DNA of 64,000 bases, taken from positions 329,391-393,390 of the forward strand of contig NZ_JXJO01000024.1 in NCBI RefSeq assembly GCF_000826655.1, given 5' to 3'. Shown here in pieces: positions 16,869 to 26,447 of this stretch. The notes beneath the pieces are model-generated. The model saw nothing but the letters and a program-made list of their open reading frames with translations, ran no database searches and was not told where the DNA came from. Each line of letters begins with the position of its first letter. Positions within the stretch are counted from its first letter, which is position 1. This DNA comes from Psychroserpens damuponensis (GTDB taxonomy: Bacteria > Bacteroidota > Bacteroidia > Flavobacteriales > Flavobacteriaceae). A program made the position numbers and the translations under genes.

Positions 16869-18776
16869 CTACAACGCATTATCTTTTATATCCTGAACAC
16901 ATTCTGGATTGAGCAACGTACTAATGTCTCCTAGATTACTGGTATCTTTTTCGGCAATTTTACGTAGAATACGTCGCATAATTTTTCCGCTACGTGTTTT
17001 TGGTAAGCCTTCGGTAAATTGTATTTTATCTAATTTAGCTATAGGACCAATTCTATCTGAAATTAATTGATTGATCTCTTTTCTAAGATTGTCATGATTT
17101 CTACTTTCACCAACATCTTTTAATGTAATATACCCATACAAGGCAGATCCTTTCACATCATGAGGAAAACCAACAATGGCACTCTCAGAAATTGCAGGAT
17201 GCTCATTGATGGCATCTTCTATTGGCGCTGTTCCTAAATTATGGCCAGATACAATAATAACGTCATCTACACGACCTGTTATTCTATAATAACCAACTTC
17301 GTCTCGCAAGGCACCATCTCCTGTAAAATACTTATTTTCATAGGTAGAAAAATAGGTATCTTTATAACGTTGGTGATTTCCCCAAATGGTACGTGCTATA
17401 CTTGGCCAAGGAAATTTTATACTCAAACGACCTTCTACCTGATTGCCTTTTAATTCTTCACCATTTTCATCCATTAAACAGGGCTGGATTCCAATAAAAG
17501 GCAAAGTTGCATAGGTTGGTTTTGTTGGTGTGACATATGGGATTGGTGTTATCATAATGCCTCCTGTTTCGGTTTGCCACCAAGAATCAATAATGGGGCT
17601 TTTTCCTTTACCAACATTATCATTATACCAATGCCATGCTTCTTCATTTATAGGTTCTCCTACGCTTCCCAAAACCTTTAGGGATGATAAATCATATTTT
17701 TCTATGAGATCGACACCTTGCTTTGCCAAGGCTCTAATGGCTGTTGGTGCTGTATAAAACTGAGTGACTTTATGTTTTTGTACAATATCCCAAAAGCGTC
17801 CAAAATCGGGATAACTTGGCACTCCTTCAAACATAACTGTTGTTGCTCCATTTGCTAAAGGACCATACACAATGTATGAGTGACCAGTAATCCAGCCAAT
17901 ATCTGCTGTACACCAATATACATCACCTTCTCTATATTGAAAGGCATTTTTAAATGTGTAAGCTGTATAAACCATATAACCTGCTGTGGTATGTACCATG
18001 CCTTTTGGAGTACCCGTAGATCCAGATGTGTATAAAATAAATAAGGGATCTTCGGCTTGCATTATTTCTGCCTTACATTCATTTGAGGCGCTGTCTAATA
18101 AAGGTTGTAGCCATTTATCACGACCTTCTTTCATAGTTATAGCTGAGTTAATTCGCTTTGCGACTAAAACAGTCTCAACACCTTTACAGTTTTCTAATGC
18201 GTCGTCTACAATACCTTTTAAATCGATGGTTTTTGCGCCGCGATAAGAGCCATCTGCAGTGATCACTATTTTACAATCACTATCATTAATTCTAGTTGCT
18301 AATGCTGTAGAAGAAAACCCAGCAAACACAACGGAATGTATAGCTCCTATTCTAGCACAGGCTAAAATCGAAATTGCTAATTCTGGAATCATGGGTACGT
18401 AAATACAAACACGATCGCCTTTTTTTACACCTTGATTTTTTAACACATTTGCAAACTGATTAACGCGTTGATGTAATTGATTGTAAGTTATATGCTCTGC
18501 ACCTTCGTTGGGATCATTAGGTTCAAACAAAATAGCGGTTTGTTCTCCTCTTGTTGCTAAATGTCTATCAATACAATTTTCGGTAATGTTTAATTGTGCT
18601 CCTTCAAACCATTTTACTTCTGGTTTTTTAAAATCCCAACTTAAAACCTTATCCCATTTTTTTCGCCAAAGAAAGTGTTCTCCTGCGATTTCTTCCCAAA
18701 AATTTTCAGGATCTCTAACTGATTTTCTGTAAACTTGATAGTATTCTTCTAAATGTTTTATGTGATAATTACTCAT
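16869..18776 (-). CDS. acs: Acetyl-CoA synthetase (acetate--CoA ligase)
   Basis: A 635-residue AMP-forming ligase that activates acetate through acetyl-AMP. Motifs: YTSGSTGTPKGMVHTTAGYM (ATP loop), the acetate pocket DSWWQTETGG, the hinge DDVIIVSGH and C-terminal PKTRSGKIMRR, whose Lys is the usual acetylation site controlling activity. Length matches bacterial Acs. It lies 5 bp downstream of the acetate-type symporter gene and ends the C2 operon. Confidence 0.95.
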   Translation of the reverse strand: MSNYHIKHLEEYYQVYRKSVRDPENFWEEIAGEHFLWRKKWDKVLSWDFKKPEVKWFEGAQLNITENCIDRHLATRGEQTAILFEPNDPNEGAEHITYNQLHQRVNQFANVLKNQGVKKGDRVCIYVPMIPELAISILACARIGAIHSVVFAGFSSTALATRINDSDCKIVITADGSYRGAKTIDLKGIVDDALENCKGVETVLVAKRINSAITMKEGRDKWLQPLLDSASNECKAEIMQAEDPLFILYTSGSTGTPKGMVHTTAGYMVYTAYTFKNAFQYREGDVYWCTADIGWITGHSYIVYGPLANGATTVMFEGVPSYPDFGRFWDIVQKHKVTQFYTAPTAIRALAKQGVDLIEKYDLSSLKVLGSVGEPINEEAWHWYNDNVGKGKSPIIDSWWQTETGGIMITPIPYVTPTKPTYATLPFIGIQPCLMDENGEELKGNQVEGRLSIKFPWPSIARTIWGNHQRYKDTYFSTYENKYFTGDGALRDEVGYYRITGRVDDVIIVSGHNLGTAPIEDAINEHPAISESAIVGFPHDVKGSALYGYITLKDVGESRNHDNLRKEINQLISDRIGPIAKLDKIQFTEGLPKTRSGKIMRRILRKIAEKDTSNLGDISTLLNPECVQDIKDNAL

Positions 18777-18781
18777 GATTA

Positions 18782-20518
18782 TTAATGATTAATGGCATTA
18801 TTTACTCCGCTTGGAATTCTAATATTTTCAACTATTTCTTGTACGTCTTCTGGTGGTGGTTTTGTAAACTTCATTACAACTATGGATACCATAAAGTTAA
18901 GCATCATGGCAATACTTCCAAAACCTTCGGGAGAAATACCAAACCACCATTCGTTTTTGCTTGGTAGTGCGGCATCAAACCAACCTAGTCTATACTTCAT
19001 CATATAAAGTAACATGGCTGTAATACCTACAACCATACCAGCAATTGCTCCTTCTTTATTCATTTTTTTATAAAATATACCAAGTATAATTGCTGGAAAA
19101 AAAGAAGCGGCAGCTAATCCAAAAGCTAAAGCAACCACAGCTGCTACAAAACCAGGTGGATGTATACCAAAATATCCAGCGACACAAACAGCTCCTACGG
19201 CTGATAATCGTGCAGCGACTAGTTCTCCTTTTTCTGAAATTTTAGGGTTAAATACTTTCTTTATTAAATCATGAGAAACTGATGCTGAAATCACCAAAAG
19301 TAAGCCAGCAGCTGTTGATAACGCAGCAGCCAATCCTCCTGCAGCAACTAGTGCAATCACCCAATTGGGTAGTTTTGCAATTTCGGGATTTGCTAAAACC
19401 ATAATATCTCTATCAACGACCAATTCATTAATAGTCTCATCTGCTACATATTGAATTTTACCATCCTTATTTTTATCAGTAAATGTGATTAACCCTGTAG
19501 TTTCCCATTTTTTAAACCATTGTGGAACATCTGAATACGGTTGATTAGAAACCGTTTCAATCATATTTGTTCTTGCAAAAACAGCTACAGCAGGTGCTGT
19601 TGAGTATAAAATTACGATTAACAATAGAGCAATTCCTGCAGATTTGCGTGCATCTTTCACACGTTTTACAGTAAAAAATCGTACAATTACATGAGGTAAT
19701 CCTGCTGTCCCTACCATTAAAGCCAAGGTAATGGCAAACATATCTACTGTAGATTTAGAACCTTCAGTATATTCTGAAAACCCAAGTTCTGTGCTTAAAC
19801 CATCTAATTTATCAAGCAAAAATGTACCAGAACCATCACTTAATTGGCTACCAAAACCTAATTGTGGTATTGGATTTCCTGTCATTTGAATTGAAATAAA
19901 AATAGCTGGTACCATAAAAGCAAAAATCAGCACACAATATTGAGCTACTTGTGTATAAGTGATACCTTTCATACCTCCTAAAACGGCATAAAATAAAACA
20001 ATCAACATCCCAATAATAACACCAGTATTAATATCTACTTCTAGAAATCGTGAGAATACGATACCAACACCACGCATTTGACCAGCCACATACGTAAACG
20101 ATACTATAAGAGCACAAAATACAGCTACGATTCTAGCTGTTTTAGAATAGTAACGATCTCCTATAAAATCAGGAACTGTAAACTTTCCAAATTTTCGCAA
20201 ATATGGTGCTAATAATAAGGCTAATAGCACATAACCACCTGTCCATCCCATTAAATACACAGCTCCATCGTATCCTGCAAAAGAGATGATGCCTGCCATG
20301 GAAATAAATGATGCTGCACTCATCCAATCTGCTGCAGTTGCCATTCCATTTGCTAAAGGAGAAACTCCTCCTCCTGCAACATAAAATTCTTTTGTAGAAC
20401 TTGCTCTAGACCAAATTGCGATACCAATATATAGCGCAAACGTAATACCAACTAAAATGTAAGTCCACGTTTGAACATCTAAATTTGCAATGAGTAATCC
20501 CTTATTCATCATAGCCAT
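18782..20518 (-). CDS. Sodium:solute symporter, acetate permease (ActP) type, large subunit
   Basis: A 578-residue SSS-family transporter with about 13 helices. It starts with the family block TKEFYVAGGGVSPLANGMAT and ADWMSAASFISMAG, and has GLPHVIVRFFT in the middle. A polar insertion near residues 330-370 (DKNKDGKIQ) looks like an EF-hand-type calcium loop. It overlaps the DUF4212 gene by 17 bp. The DUF4212 plus SSS pairing next to acs points to acetate or a related short carboxylate as substrate, which is inference from context. Three nearby Met codons make the exact start uncertain. Confidence 0.88.
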   Translation of the reverse strand: MAMMNKGLLIANLDVQTWTYILVGITFALYIGIAIWSRASSTKEFYVAGGGVSPLANGMATAADWMSAASFISMAGIISFAGYDGAVYLMGWTGGYVLLALLLAPYLRKFGKFTVPDFIGDRYYSKTARIVAVFCALIVSFTYVAGQMRGVGIVFSRFLEVDINTGVIIGMLIVLFYAVLGGMKGITYTQVAQYCVLIFAFMVPAIFISIQMTGNPIPQLGFGSQLSDGSGTFLLDKLDGLSTELGFSEYTEGSKSTVDMFAITLALMVGTAGLPHVIVRFFTVKRVKDARKSAGIALLLIVILYSTAPAVAVFARTNMIETVSNQPYSDVPQWFKKWETTGLITFTDKNKDGKIQYVADETINELVVDRDIMVLANPEIAKLPNWVIALVAAGGLAAALSTAAGLLLVISASVSHDLIKKVFNPKISEKGELVAARLSAVGAVCVAGYFGIHPPGFVAAVVALAFGLAAASFFPAIILGIFYKKMNKEGAIAGMVVGITAMLLYMMKYRLGWFDAALPSKNEWWFGISPEGFGSIAMMLNFMVSIVVMKFTKPPPEDVQEIVENIRIPSGVNNAINH

Positions 20519-20759
20519 ATTTTTTATCTAATTTATTCATCAATCTTACATAAACAAATATGAGTATCACAAAAACATACAATGACCCTTGCTGTGCGAA
20601 CCAAAATCCTAATTTAAAACCTTTAATTTTTATTTGATTTAATTCGTCTTTAAAAACAATACCAGCACCATAGGAGACTAAAAACCATATAAAAAGTAAG
20701 ATGAGCACATACTTTATATTTTCTTTCCAATAGGCTTTAGCCTTATTTACTTTGGACAT
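20502..20759 (-). CDS. DUF4212 small membrane subunit of the symporter
   Basis: An 85-residue protein with two helices (YVLILLFIWFLVSYGAGIVF and LYVFVILIFVYVRLM) and the family block KAYWKENIKY at the start. DUF4212 proteins are regularly encoded directly upstream of SSS-family acetate-type symporters and are called their small subunit. The gene overlaps its partner, so expression is coupled. Confidence 0.9.
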   Translation of the reverse strand: MSKVNKAKAYWKENIKYVLILLFIWFLVSYGAGIVFKDELNQIKIKGFKLGFWFAQQGSLYVFVILIFVYVRLMNKLDKKYGYDE

Positions 20760-20795
20760 AATTATAATTTAGAATGTTAAAAGTTTAAAAGATAG

Positions 20796-21152
20796 TTATT
20801 TTGTGTTAAAAAACATTTCTTCTTCCTTAGTTAACATTCTAGAATGAATTAAAAAACGAAGACCTAACGGGATTTCTAAAGAAAAACTTGCGCCACGACC
20901 TTCGGTAATATCAACAGTTAAATGTGTATGTTTCCAATATTCAAATTGATCTTGATTCATGTAAAAGTTAACATCATTTAGAGTTCCTAATAAAACATCG
21001 CTGTCATCTAGATACATATCTTCTTTTTCAAAAACCATTGGTGCAGATCCATCACAACAGCCACCACTTTGATGAAAAATTAAATCACCATGTTTTTCTT
21101 TTAATTGTTCTAAAACTTTTGCTGCTTTATCTGTAATTGTTACTCGCTCCAT
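20796..21152 (-). CDS. DUF779 family protein
   Basis: A 118-residue protein of the DUF779 family, which is usually encoded beside aldehyde dehydrogenases, as here. It has the diagnostic block FHQSGGCCDGSAPMVF with two adjacent Cys, and the late FSLEIPLGLRFLIHSR. The paired Cys may bind metal or flavour redox sensitivity; the biochemical role is not known. A terminator-like hairpin separates it from the dehydrogenase gene upstream. Confidence 0.9.
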   Translation of the reverse strand: MERVTITDKAAKVLEQLKEKHGDLIFHQSGGCCDGSAPMVFEKEDMYLDDSDVLLGTLNDVNFYMNQDQFEYWKHTHLTVDITEGRGASFSLEIPLGLRFLIHSRMLTKEEEMFFNTK

Positions 21153-21168
21153 AATATAAAGGTATTAA

Positions 21169-21200
21169 AAAGGCTGAATTTAAATAAGAATCCAGCCTTT
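21169..21200 (-). terminator. Intercistronic terminator after the aldehyde dehydrogenase gene
   Basis: On the minus strand AAAGGCTGGATT pairs with AATTCAGCCTTT, with one internal mismatch, followed by a T run (TTTTT). It lies between the stop of the dehydrogenase gene and the start of DUF779 and would give partial or complete termination inside the locus. Confidence 0.75.
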
Positions 21201-21222
21201 AGTGCTATTAATTCAATTTCTA

Positions 21223-22722
21223 CTAAAAGAAACCTAATTTATTCTTGTCATACGAGATGAGCATGTTTTTAGTTTGGCGATAATAATTAAGCATCATCAC
21301 ATGATTCTCTCTACCAAACCCAGATTTTTTGTATCCTCCAAATGGTGCATGTGCTGGATACGCATGGTAACAATTCACCCAAACACGACCTGCTTTTATG
21401 GCTCTTGGAATTTGGTATAATTGATGTGCATCTCGTGTCCAAACTCCTGCTCCTAATCCGTAGAGCGTGTCATTTGCAATTTCTATAGCTTCGGCCTCAT
21501 CTTTAAATTTAGTAACACAAGCTACTGGTCCGAAAATTTCTTCTTGAAAAACCCTCATTTTATTATGGCCTTCTAGAATTGTTGGTTTTATATAAAACCC
21601 GTTGGCAAAATCTCCATTTAATGTATTTGCTTCTCCTCCTGTTAATACTTTAGCGCCTTCATCTTTTCCTATTTTGAAATAGGATTGAATTTTTTCATAT
21701 TGATCATTAGACGCTTGTGCTCCAACCATTGTATTGGTATCATAAGGATTATCTTGAATGATTGCATTTGTACGTTCAATAACACGCTCCATAAAAGCAT
21801 CATAAATATCTTCTTGAACTAAAATTCTTGAAGGACAGGTACACACTTCTCCTTGATTAAAGGCAAATAAAACAGCACCTTCAATAGCTTTGTCTAAGTA
21901 AGCATCATCATGATCCATAACCGAATTAAAGAACACGTTAGGCGATTTACCTCCTAGTTCCATAGTAACTGGATTTAAATTTTTTGAAGCATATTGCATA
22001 ATAAGTTGCCCTGTAGTTGTTTCTCCAGTAAATGCTACTTTATCAACTTTTGAACTAGAGGCCAAAGGCTTTCCTGCTTCTGGGCCAAAACCGTGAACAA
22101 CATTCACTACTCCTGGAGGAAATACTTCTGCTATTTTTTCCATTAGTAAGGTTGCTGTTGAAGGCGTTTGTTCTGCAGGTTTTAACACCACACAATTACC
22201 TGTAACTAAAGCTGGTGGTAATTTCCAAGATAGCATGAGTAATGGGAAATTCCAAGGAATAATTTGACCAACAACACCTAATGGTTCTTTAATATTCATG
22301 GACAACGTATGCTGATCTAATTCTGTTGCGCTTCCTTCTTCAGAACGAATACACGCAGCAAAATAACGCCAATGGTCTACTGCCAATGGAACATCTGCAT
22401 TGAGGGTTTCTCTAATTGGCTTACCATTATCACAAGTTTCTACTAATGCAAATTCTTCTAAATTAGCTTCAATAATATCTGCAACTTTATTTAAAAGTGT
22501 AGAGCGTTCTGTTGCCGATGTATTTCCCCAAGCTTCTTTAGCTGCGTTTGCAGCATCTAAAGCTAACTCGACATCTTCTTTCTGAGAACGTGGATATTTT
22601 GCTATTAAAGTATTATCAACAGGAGATGTATTTTCAAAATATTGGCCACCTATAGGATCTACAAATTTTCCATTTATAAAATTGCCATATTTCTCTTTAA
22701 ATTTTGGTTTTGAATAACTCAT
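21223..22722 (-). CDS. NAD-dependent aldehyde dehydrogenase (acetaldehyde-type)
   Basis: A 499-residue aldehyde dehydrogenase that oxidises an aldehyde to the acid. Visible: [20 protein letters not shown] (cofactor binding), FTGETTTGQ, catalytic Glu in [13 protein letters not shown], and the nucleophile Cys in [11 protein letters not shown]. The C-terminal [13 protein letters not shown] fits the AldB/ExaC subgroup. With acs and the acetate-type symporter downstream, acetaldehyde or a related short aldehyde is the likely substrate. An AraC regulator is divergent. Confidence 0.92.
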   Translation of the reverse strand: MSYSKPKFKEKYGNFINGKFVDPIGGQYFENTSPVDNTLIAKYPRSQKEDVELALDAANAAKEAWGNTSATERSTLLNKVADIIEANLEEFALVETCDNGKPIRETLNADVPLAVDHWRYFAACIRSEEGSATELDQHTLSMNIKEPLGVVGQIIPWNFPLLMLSWKLPPALVTGNCVVLKPAEQTPSTATLLMEKIAEVFPPGVVNVVHGFGPEAGKPLASSSKVDKVAFTGETTTGQLIMQYASKNLNPVTMELGGKSPNVFFNSVMDHDDAYLDKAIEGAVLFAFNQGEVCTCPSRILVQEDIYDAFMERVIERTNAIIQDNPYDTNTMVGAQASNDQYEKIQSYFKIGKDEGAKVLTGGEANTLNGDFANGFYIKPTILEGHNKMRVFQEEIFGPVACVTKFKDEAEAIEIANDTLYGLGAGVWTRDAHQLYQIPRAIKAGRVWVNCYHAYPAHAPFGGYKKSGFGRENHVMMLNYYRQTKNMLISYDKNKLGFF

Positions 22723-22949
22723 TTTATACTAATTTATATGATTAAACTGATTATCTTACTATAAAACCCATGTTAAAAAAAGAACGCTAACCTTAACACA
22801 TCCTTAACTTTTAACACCAAATATTACTGATAAGATAATTTTTATAAAGATATTTTATAGAATCCTAAATCAATTGCACATAATTATCATTATATTGAAC
22901 ATATCTATTATTATATAATTGTACCTATTAATTTTTTGTAATATTGTAT
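22723..22949. promoter_or_regulatory. Divergent regulatory gap, aldehyde dehydrogenase / AraC regulator
   Basis: This 227-bp AT-rich gap must hold both promoters. It contains TTATCTTA (22751-22758) and its complement TAAGATAA (22831-22838), each preceded by ACTGAT, so there are both inverted and direct elements 80 bp apart that could be AraC-type sites. I see no exact TAnnTTTG box. Confidence 0.4.
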
Positions 22950-23870
22950 ATGAGTCATTTATTAAATCATCATAAAAGCCTGAGAAAACTCTCAACTTTG
23001 GTTGAGAATAGAACGACATATAATGCTGAATATGCCGAGTTAAACATTTATGAAACTCATGCTATTGCCGAAAAAGTGTCATTAACTTTTGACTTCCCAA
23101 TCATTGCTAGTATGTTAACAGGAAAAAAAGTAATGCATATAGATGGCATCCCTTCATTTGACTTTTTCCCAGGAGAATCTGTAGTCATGCCAACCAATAA
23201 AGAAATGATTATTGATTTCCCTATTGCTAAAGAAAGTGATCCTACTCAATGTTTAGCTTTAGGAATTGATGCTACTAAAATTGAAGAAGTTGTAGATAAT
23301 TTTAATAGGATTGTCGCTATTGAAAATGAAAATAAATCTTGGGATTTAGACGCTAATACTTCACATTTAATTAATAATACTGCTGTTAATCATCTCGTAG
23401 AGCGTTTAACTTATACGTTTACTAATAACAGTAAATCTAAAGATGTATTATTAGATCTTATGATACAGGAATTAATTGTGAGATTGCTACAAACTAAAGC
23501 TAAGTCTTTAATACTTGCCAATCAAGATCAAATTTTTAATGACACTAGAATTGGTACTGTTATCAAATTTATTAAGGAGAACCTTACCAATAAAGACATT
23601 ACAGTTGATCAATTAGCAAAAAAAGCATACATGAGTACGTCTCATTTTCATAAACAGTTTAAAAACACCTTAGGCATCTCTCCTATTGATTATATCAATT
23701 CTGAAAAAATTAAATTTTCAAAACAACTCATCAAACAATCTAAAGATTTTAGAATGTCTGAAATTGCATTTAAATCGGGTTTTAATAATACAAGTTATTT
23801 TAATAGGCAATTTAAAAAGATGGAACTCATGACACCTCAGCAATTTAAAAATTCTGTTACCAAAATTTAA
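22950..23870 (+). CDS. AraC-family transcriptional regulator
   Basis: A 306-residue regulator with an N-terminal AraC_N-type sensing domain (a FDFFPGESVVMP strand near residue 75) and a C-terminal double helix-turn-helix (TVDQLAKKAYMSTSHFHKQF, then MSEIAFKSGFNNTSYFNRQF). The track opens at a TTG two codons earlier; ATG 22950 is preferred. It is divergent from the aldehyde dehydrogenase and is the natural candidate regulator of the C2 locus. Its stop overlaps the convergent symporter gene by about 4 bp. Confidence 0.88.
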   Translation: MSHLLNHHKSLRKLSTLVENRTTYNAEYAELNIYETHAIAEKVSLTFDFPIIASMLTGKKVMHIDGIPSFDFFPGESVVMPTNKEMIIDFPIAKESDPTQCLALGIDATKIEEVVDNFNRIVAIENENKSWDLDANTSHLINNTAVNHLVERLTYTFTNNSKSKDVLLDLMIQELIVRLLQTKAKSLILANQDQIFNDTRIGTVIKFIKENLTNKDITVDQLAKKAYMSTSHFHKQFKNTLGISPIDYINSEKIKFSKQLIKQSKDFRMSEIAFKSGFNNTSYFNRQFKKMELMTPQQFKNSVTKI

Positions 23871-25249
23871 GTATTCTTCAAACGTTCGCGATACGCTTTA
23901 ACCTCTCTCACAACTCGTGGAGCCATAATAATGGTTGCCAACATGGTAGGTATAGCCATAAACGCAAAAATACCATCTATTAAATTTATCATCGCTTCAA
24001 AAGGTGTTGTTGCTGCTAGAATAATACTAAGAATATAAAGATAGTTGTAATAGTGTTTTTTATTTGCTCCTATTAGAAATGAAGTACATTTGGTTCCGTA
24101 GTAAGCATAAGAAAACAATGACGATACACTAAAAATAAACACACAAATCATAAGAAGATATTGGCCGTAACCTGGCATCGCATTTTGAAAAGCAGAAGCT
24201 GTTAGTGACACACCATTATCTGAGGTCGTTTCCCAAACTCCTGTCACTAAAATTGCTAAAGACGTTAGTGTACAAACAATTAGCGTATCAATTACAGGAC
24301 CTAACATAGCCACTAATCCTTCGCGTACAGGTTCATCGGTTTTGGCTGCACCATGTGCCATTGGAGCTGTACCAATTCCTGCTTCATTAGAAAAAGCTCC
24401 TCGTTTTATTCCTAAAAGCACAAGAGCACCAAGAACACCTCCTAACACATCTTTATTACTTTCTGGATCTAAATAATTAGCTTCAAAAGCATCTGTAAAA
24501 ATCATAATGAAATATTTTGGTACTTCAGTATAATTTACTGCAAGTATAATAAGCACCAAAACAAAATATAAAATAACCATAGATGGCACCATTTTGGAAG
24601 CAATATTACTAATACGTTTTAAACCACCAAGAATGACCACACTGGTCAATACAACTAAAACTGCAGCTATAATCAGGTTACTTCCTAAACTTACTTCTAC
24701 GCCATTTGGGATTAATATAATGTCGTTTATAGCTTGTTTTAATTGATTGACATTTACAACTGGTAATGCTCCTAACATTCCGAAGAAAGAAAACATAACT
24801 GCTAAAAACTTCCAATTTTTTCCTAAACCTTCTGTAATAAAATACATGGGACCACCTTGTAAATCGCCATTACTATCCTTACCTCTATACATAATTGCCA
24901 ATGTTGATGTAAAAAATTTTGTGCTCATACCAACAATGGCACTAATCCACATCCAAAACATGGCTCCTGGTCCACCAACCGAAATCGCTAAAGCCACACC
25001 TGCAATATTTCCCATGCCAATAGTAGACGACAATGCAGTTGTTAATGCCTTAAAATGGCTAATTTCTCCAGGATCATTAGGATCATCATACTTACCACGA
25101 AGCACTTGAATGGCGTGACCAAAAAACCGAAATGGTAAAAATCTTGAGACGATAAGTAAATATAACCCTCCACCAATTAGTAAAACTAATAATGGAATTC
25201 CCCATGCTAAAGAAGAGAAATGACTCGCAAATTCGTTTATAAAATCCAT
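23867..25249 (-). CDS. Alanine/glycine:cation symporter (AGCS) family protein
   Basis: A 460-residue sodium-coupled amino-acid symporter with about 11 helices. Family blocks: FGHAIQVLRGKYDDP, ALSSTIGMGNIAGVALAIS, STLAIMYR with GGPMYFI, and the signature GIKRGAFSNEAGIGTAP. The substrate is probably alanine, glycine or another small amino acid. It is a single gene, convergent with the AraC regulator and divergent from the acyltransferase. Confidence 0.92.
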   Translation of the reverse strand: MDFINEFASHFSSLAWGIPLLVLLIGGGLYLLIVSRFLPFRFFGHAIQVLRGKYDDPNDPGEISHFKALTTALSSTIGMGNIAGVALAISVGGPGAMFWMWISAIVGMSTKFFTSTLAIMYRGKDSNGDLQGGPMYFITEGLGKNWKFLAVMFSFFGMLGALPVVNVNQLKQAINDIILIPNGVEVSLGSNLIIAAVLVVLTSVVILGGLKRISNIASKMVPSMVILYFVLVLIILAVNYTEVPKYFIMIFTDAFEANYLDPESNKDVLGGVLGALVLLGIKRGAFSNEAGIGTAPMAHGAAKTDEPVREGLVAMLGPVIDTLIVCTLTSLAILVTGVWETTSDNGVSLTASAFQNAMPGYGQYLLMICVFIFSVSSLFSYAYYGTKCTSFLIGANKKHYYNYLYILSIILAATTPFEAMINLIDGIFAFMAIPTMLATIIMAPRVVREVKAYRERLKNT

Positions 25250-25336
25250 ATATTTTTCCTGAATTAATCTTCGAAGATATTAAACTTAGCCAACATAAAA
25301 ATTAAAAGTATCTTTATCTCCTTAATTTCATCCCAA

Positions 25337-26425
25337 TTGAAAACTAACCGACTCTTTTTTATTGATGCTGTGCGAGCTTTTGCTATCATAATGATGCTAC
25401 AAGGCCATTTTATTAACACGCTACTCAACCCTATTTACAGAGATGACACTAATATAGCCTTTCAAATTTGGACCTATTTTAGAGGTATAACTGCACCAAC
25501 ATTTTTTACAATATCTGGTTTGGTTTTTTTATACCTGCTTTTACGAGCCAAAAATAAAGGTGACGACACTATAAGAATAAAAAAAGGCCTTTACAGAGGA
25601 TTACTTTTAATTGGTATTGGTTATGCACTTCGTATTGATTTATTTAGTTTGTTTTATGGTCATTTTAATACTTCTTTTTTTATAATTGATGTCTTGCAAT
25701 GTATTGGTTTATCACTCATACTTCTTATTGGATGCTATGTTTTACTTCGGAAAAAAGTTTGGCTACTGTCGTTGTTTTTATTCCTTTTAGGTTTTGGTTG
25801 CTTTTTAGCCGAACCTTTATACCGTAATTTAGATTTGAGTCATATTCCAATTATTTTTGCTAATTATATGAGCAAAGCCAATGGCTCAATTTTCACGATT
25901 TTACCTTGGTTTGGATTTACTGCATTTGGCGGATTTCTAGCAACAGTTTTCTTCTCTCATGCGCATAGAAACCGATTTAGATTAGTGACCGTTATATGTT
26001 TTGTGATTTTTGGAAGCATCTTAATTGAATACTCTTCATACTTGTTGATGAGATTGCATCATTTTACAAATATTGAGCTTTTTAAAGCCTCTGCTTATTA
26101 TAATTATTTGTTTACACGCTTCGGAAATGTGCTTTTGCTTTTTGCTGTATTCTATGCTGCAGAACCGTTTTTAAAGGGTTCACTAATTGGAAAAATCGGA
26201 CAAAAAACCTTATCCATCTACGTCATTCATTTTATAATCATCTACGGAAGTTTTACAGGTCTTGGACTCAATCACTTTTATTTAAAAGCGTTAAACCCTA
26301 CACAAGCTATTATTGGAACACTTGTTTTTATCATTGTTGTGTGTTGTATTTCTTTTTATTACGTTAAAACAAATGCATTTATTTATAATGGTGTTAGAAA
26401 ATTAATACACAAACTTAAAAACTAA
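25337..26425 (+). CDS. Heparan-alpha-glucosaminide N-acetyltransferase-like membrane protein
   Basis: A 362-residue multi-pass membrane protein that starts with the family motif RLFFIDAVRAFAIIMMLQGH and TAPTFFTISGL, typical of the HGSNAT catalytic domain and related acyltransferases. The acceptor in this organism is unknown. The only start that keeps the FIDAVRAF motif is the TTG at 25337; the next Met lies after it and no in-frame ATG is seen upstream. A TTG start is uncommon here and deserves checking. Confidence 0.78.
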   Translation: MKTNRLFFIDAVRAFAIIMMLQGHFINTLLNPIYRDDTNIAFQIWTYFRGITAPTFFTISGLVFLYLLLRAKNKGDDTIRIKKGLYRGLLLIGIGYALRIDLFSLFYGHFNTSFFIIDVLQCIGLSLILLIGCYVLLRKKVWLLSLFLFLLGFGCFLAEPLYRNLDLSHIPIIFANYMSKANGSIFTILPWFGFTAFGGFLATVFFSHAHRNRFRLVTVICFVIFGSILIEYSSYLLMRLHHFTNIELFKASAYYNYLFTRFGNVLLLFAVFYAAEPFLKGSLIGKIGQKTLSIYVIHFIIIYGSFTGLGLNHFYLKALNPTQAIIGTLVFIIVVCCISFYYVKTNAFIYNGVRKLIHKLKN

Positions 26426-26434
26426 AACTTTTAC

Positions 26435-26442
26435 TACTTTAG
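26435..26442 (+). promoter_or_regulatory. -7-like box TACTTTAG just before the HipA-like gene
   Basis: One mismatch from TAnnTTTG, ending 5 bp before the ATG at 26448. As with the MFS gene, this would give a leaderless message. No good -33 element is visible. Confidence 0.35.
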
Positions 26443-26447
26443 TAATT

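Noticed and set aside
24747..25109. 120-residue plus-strand frame
   Set aside because: Antisense to the AGCS symporter and without family features.
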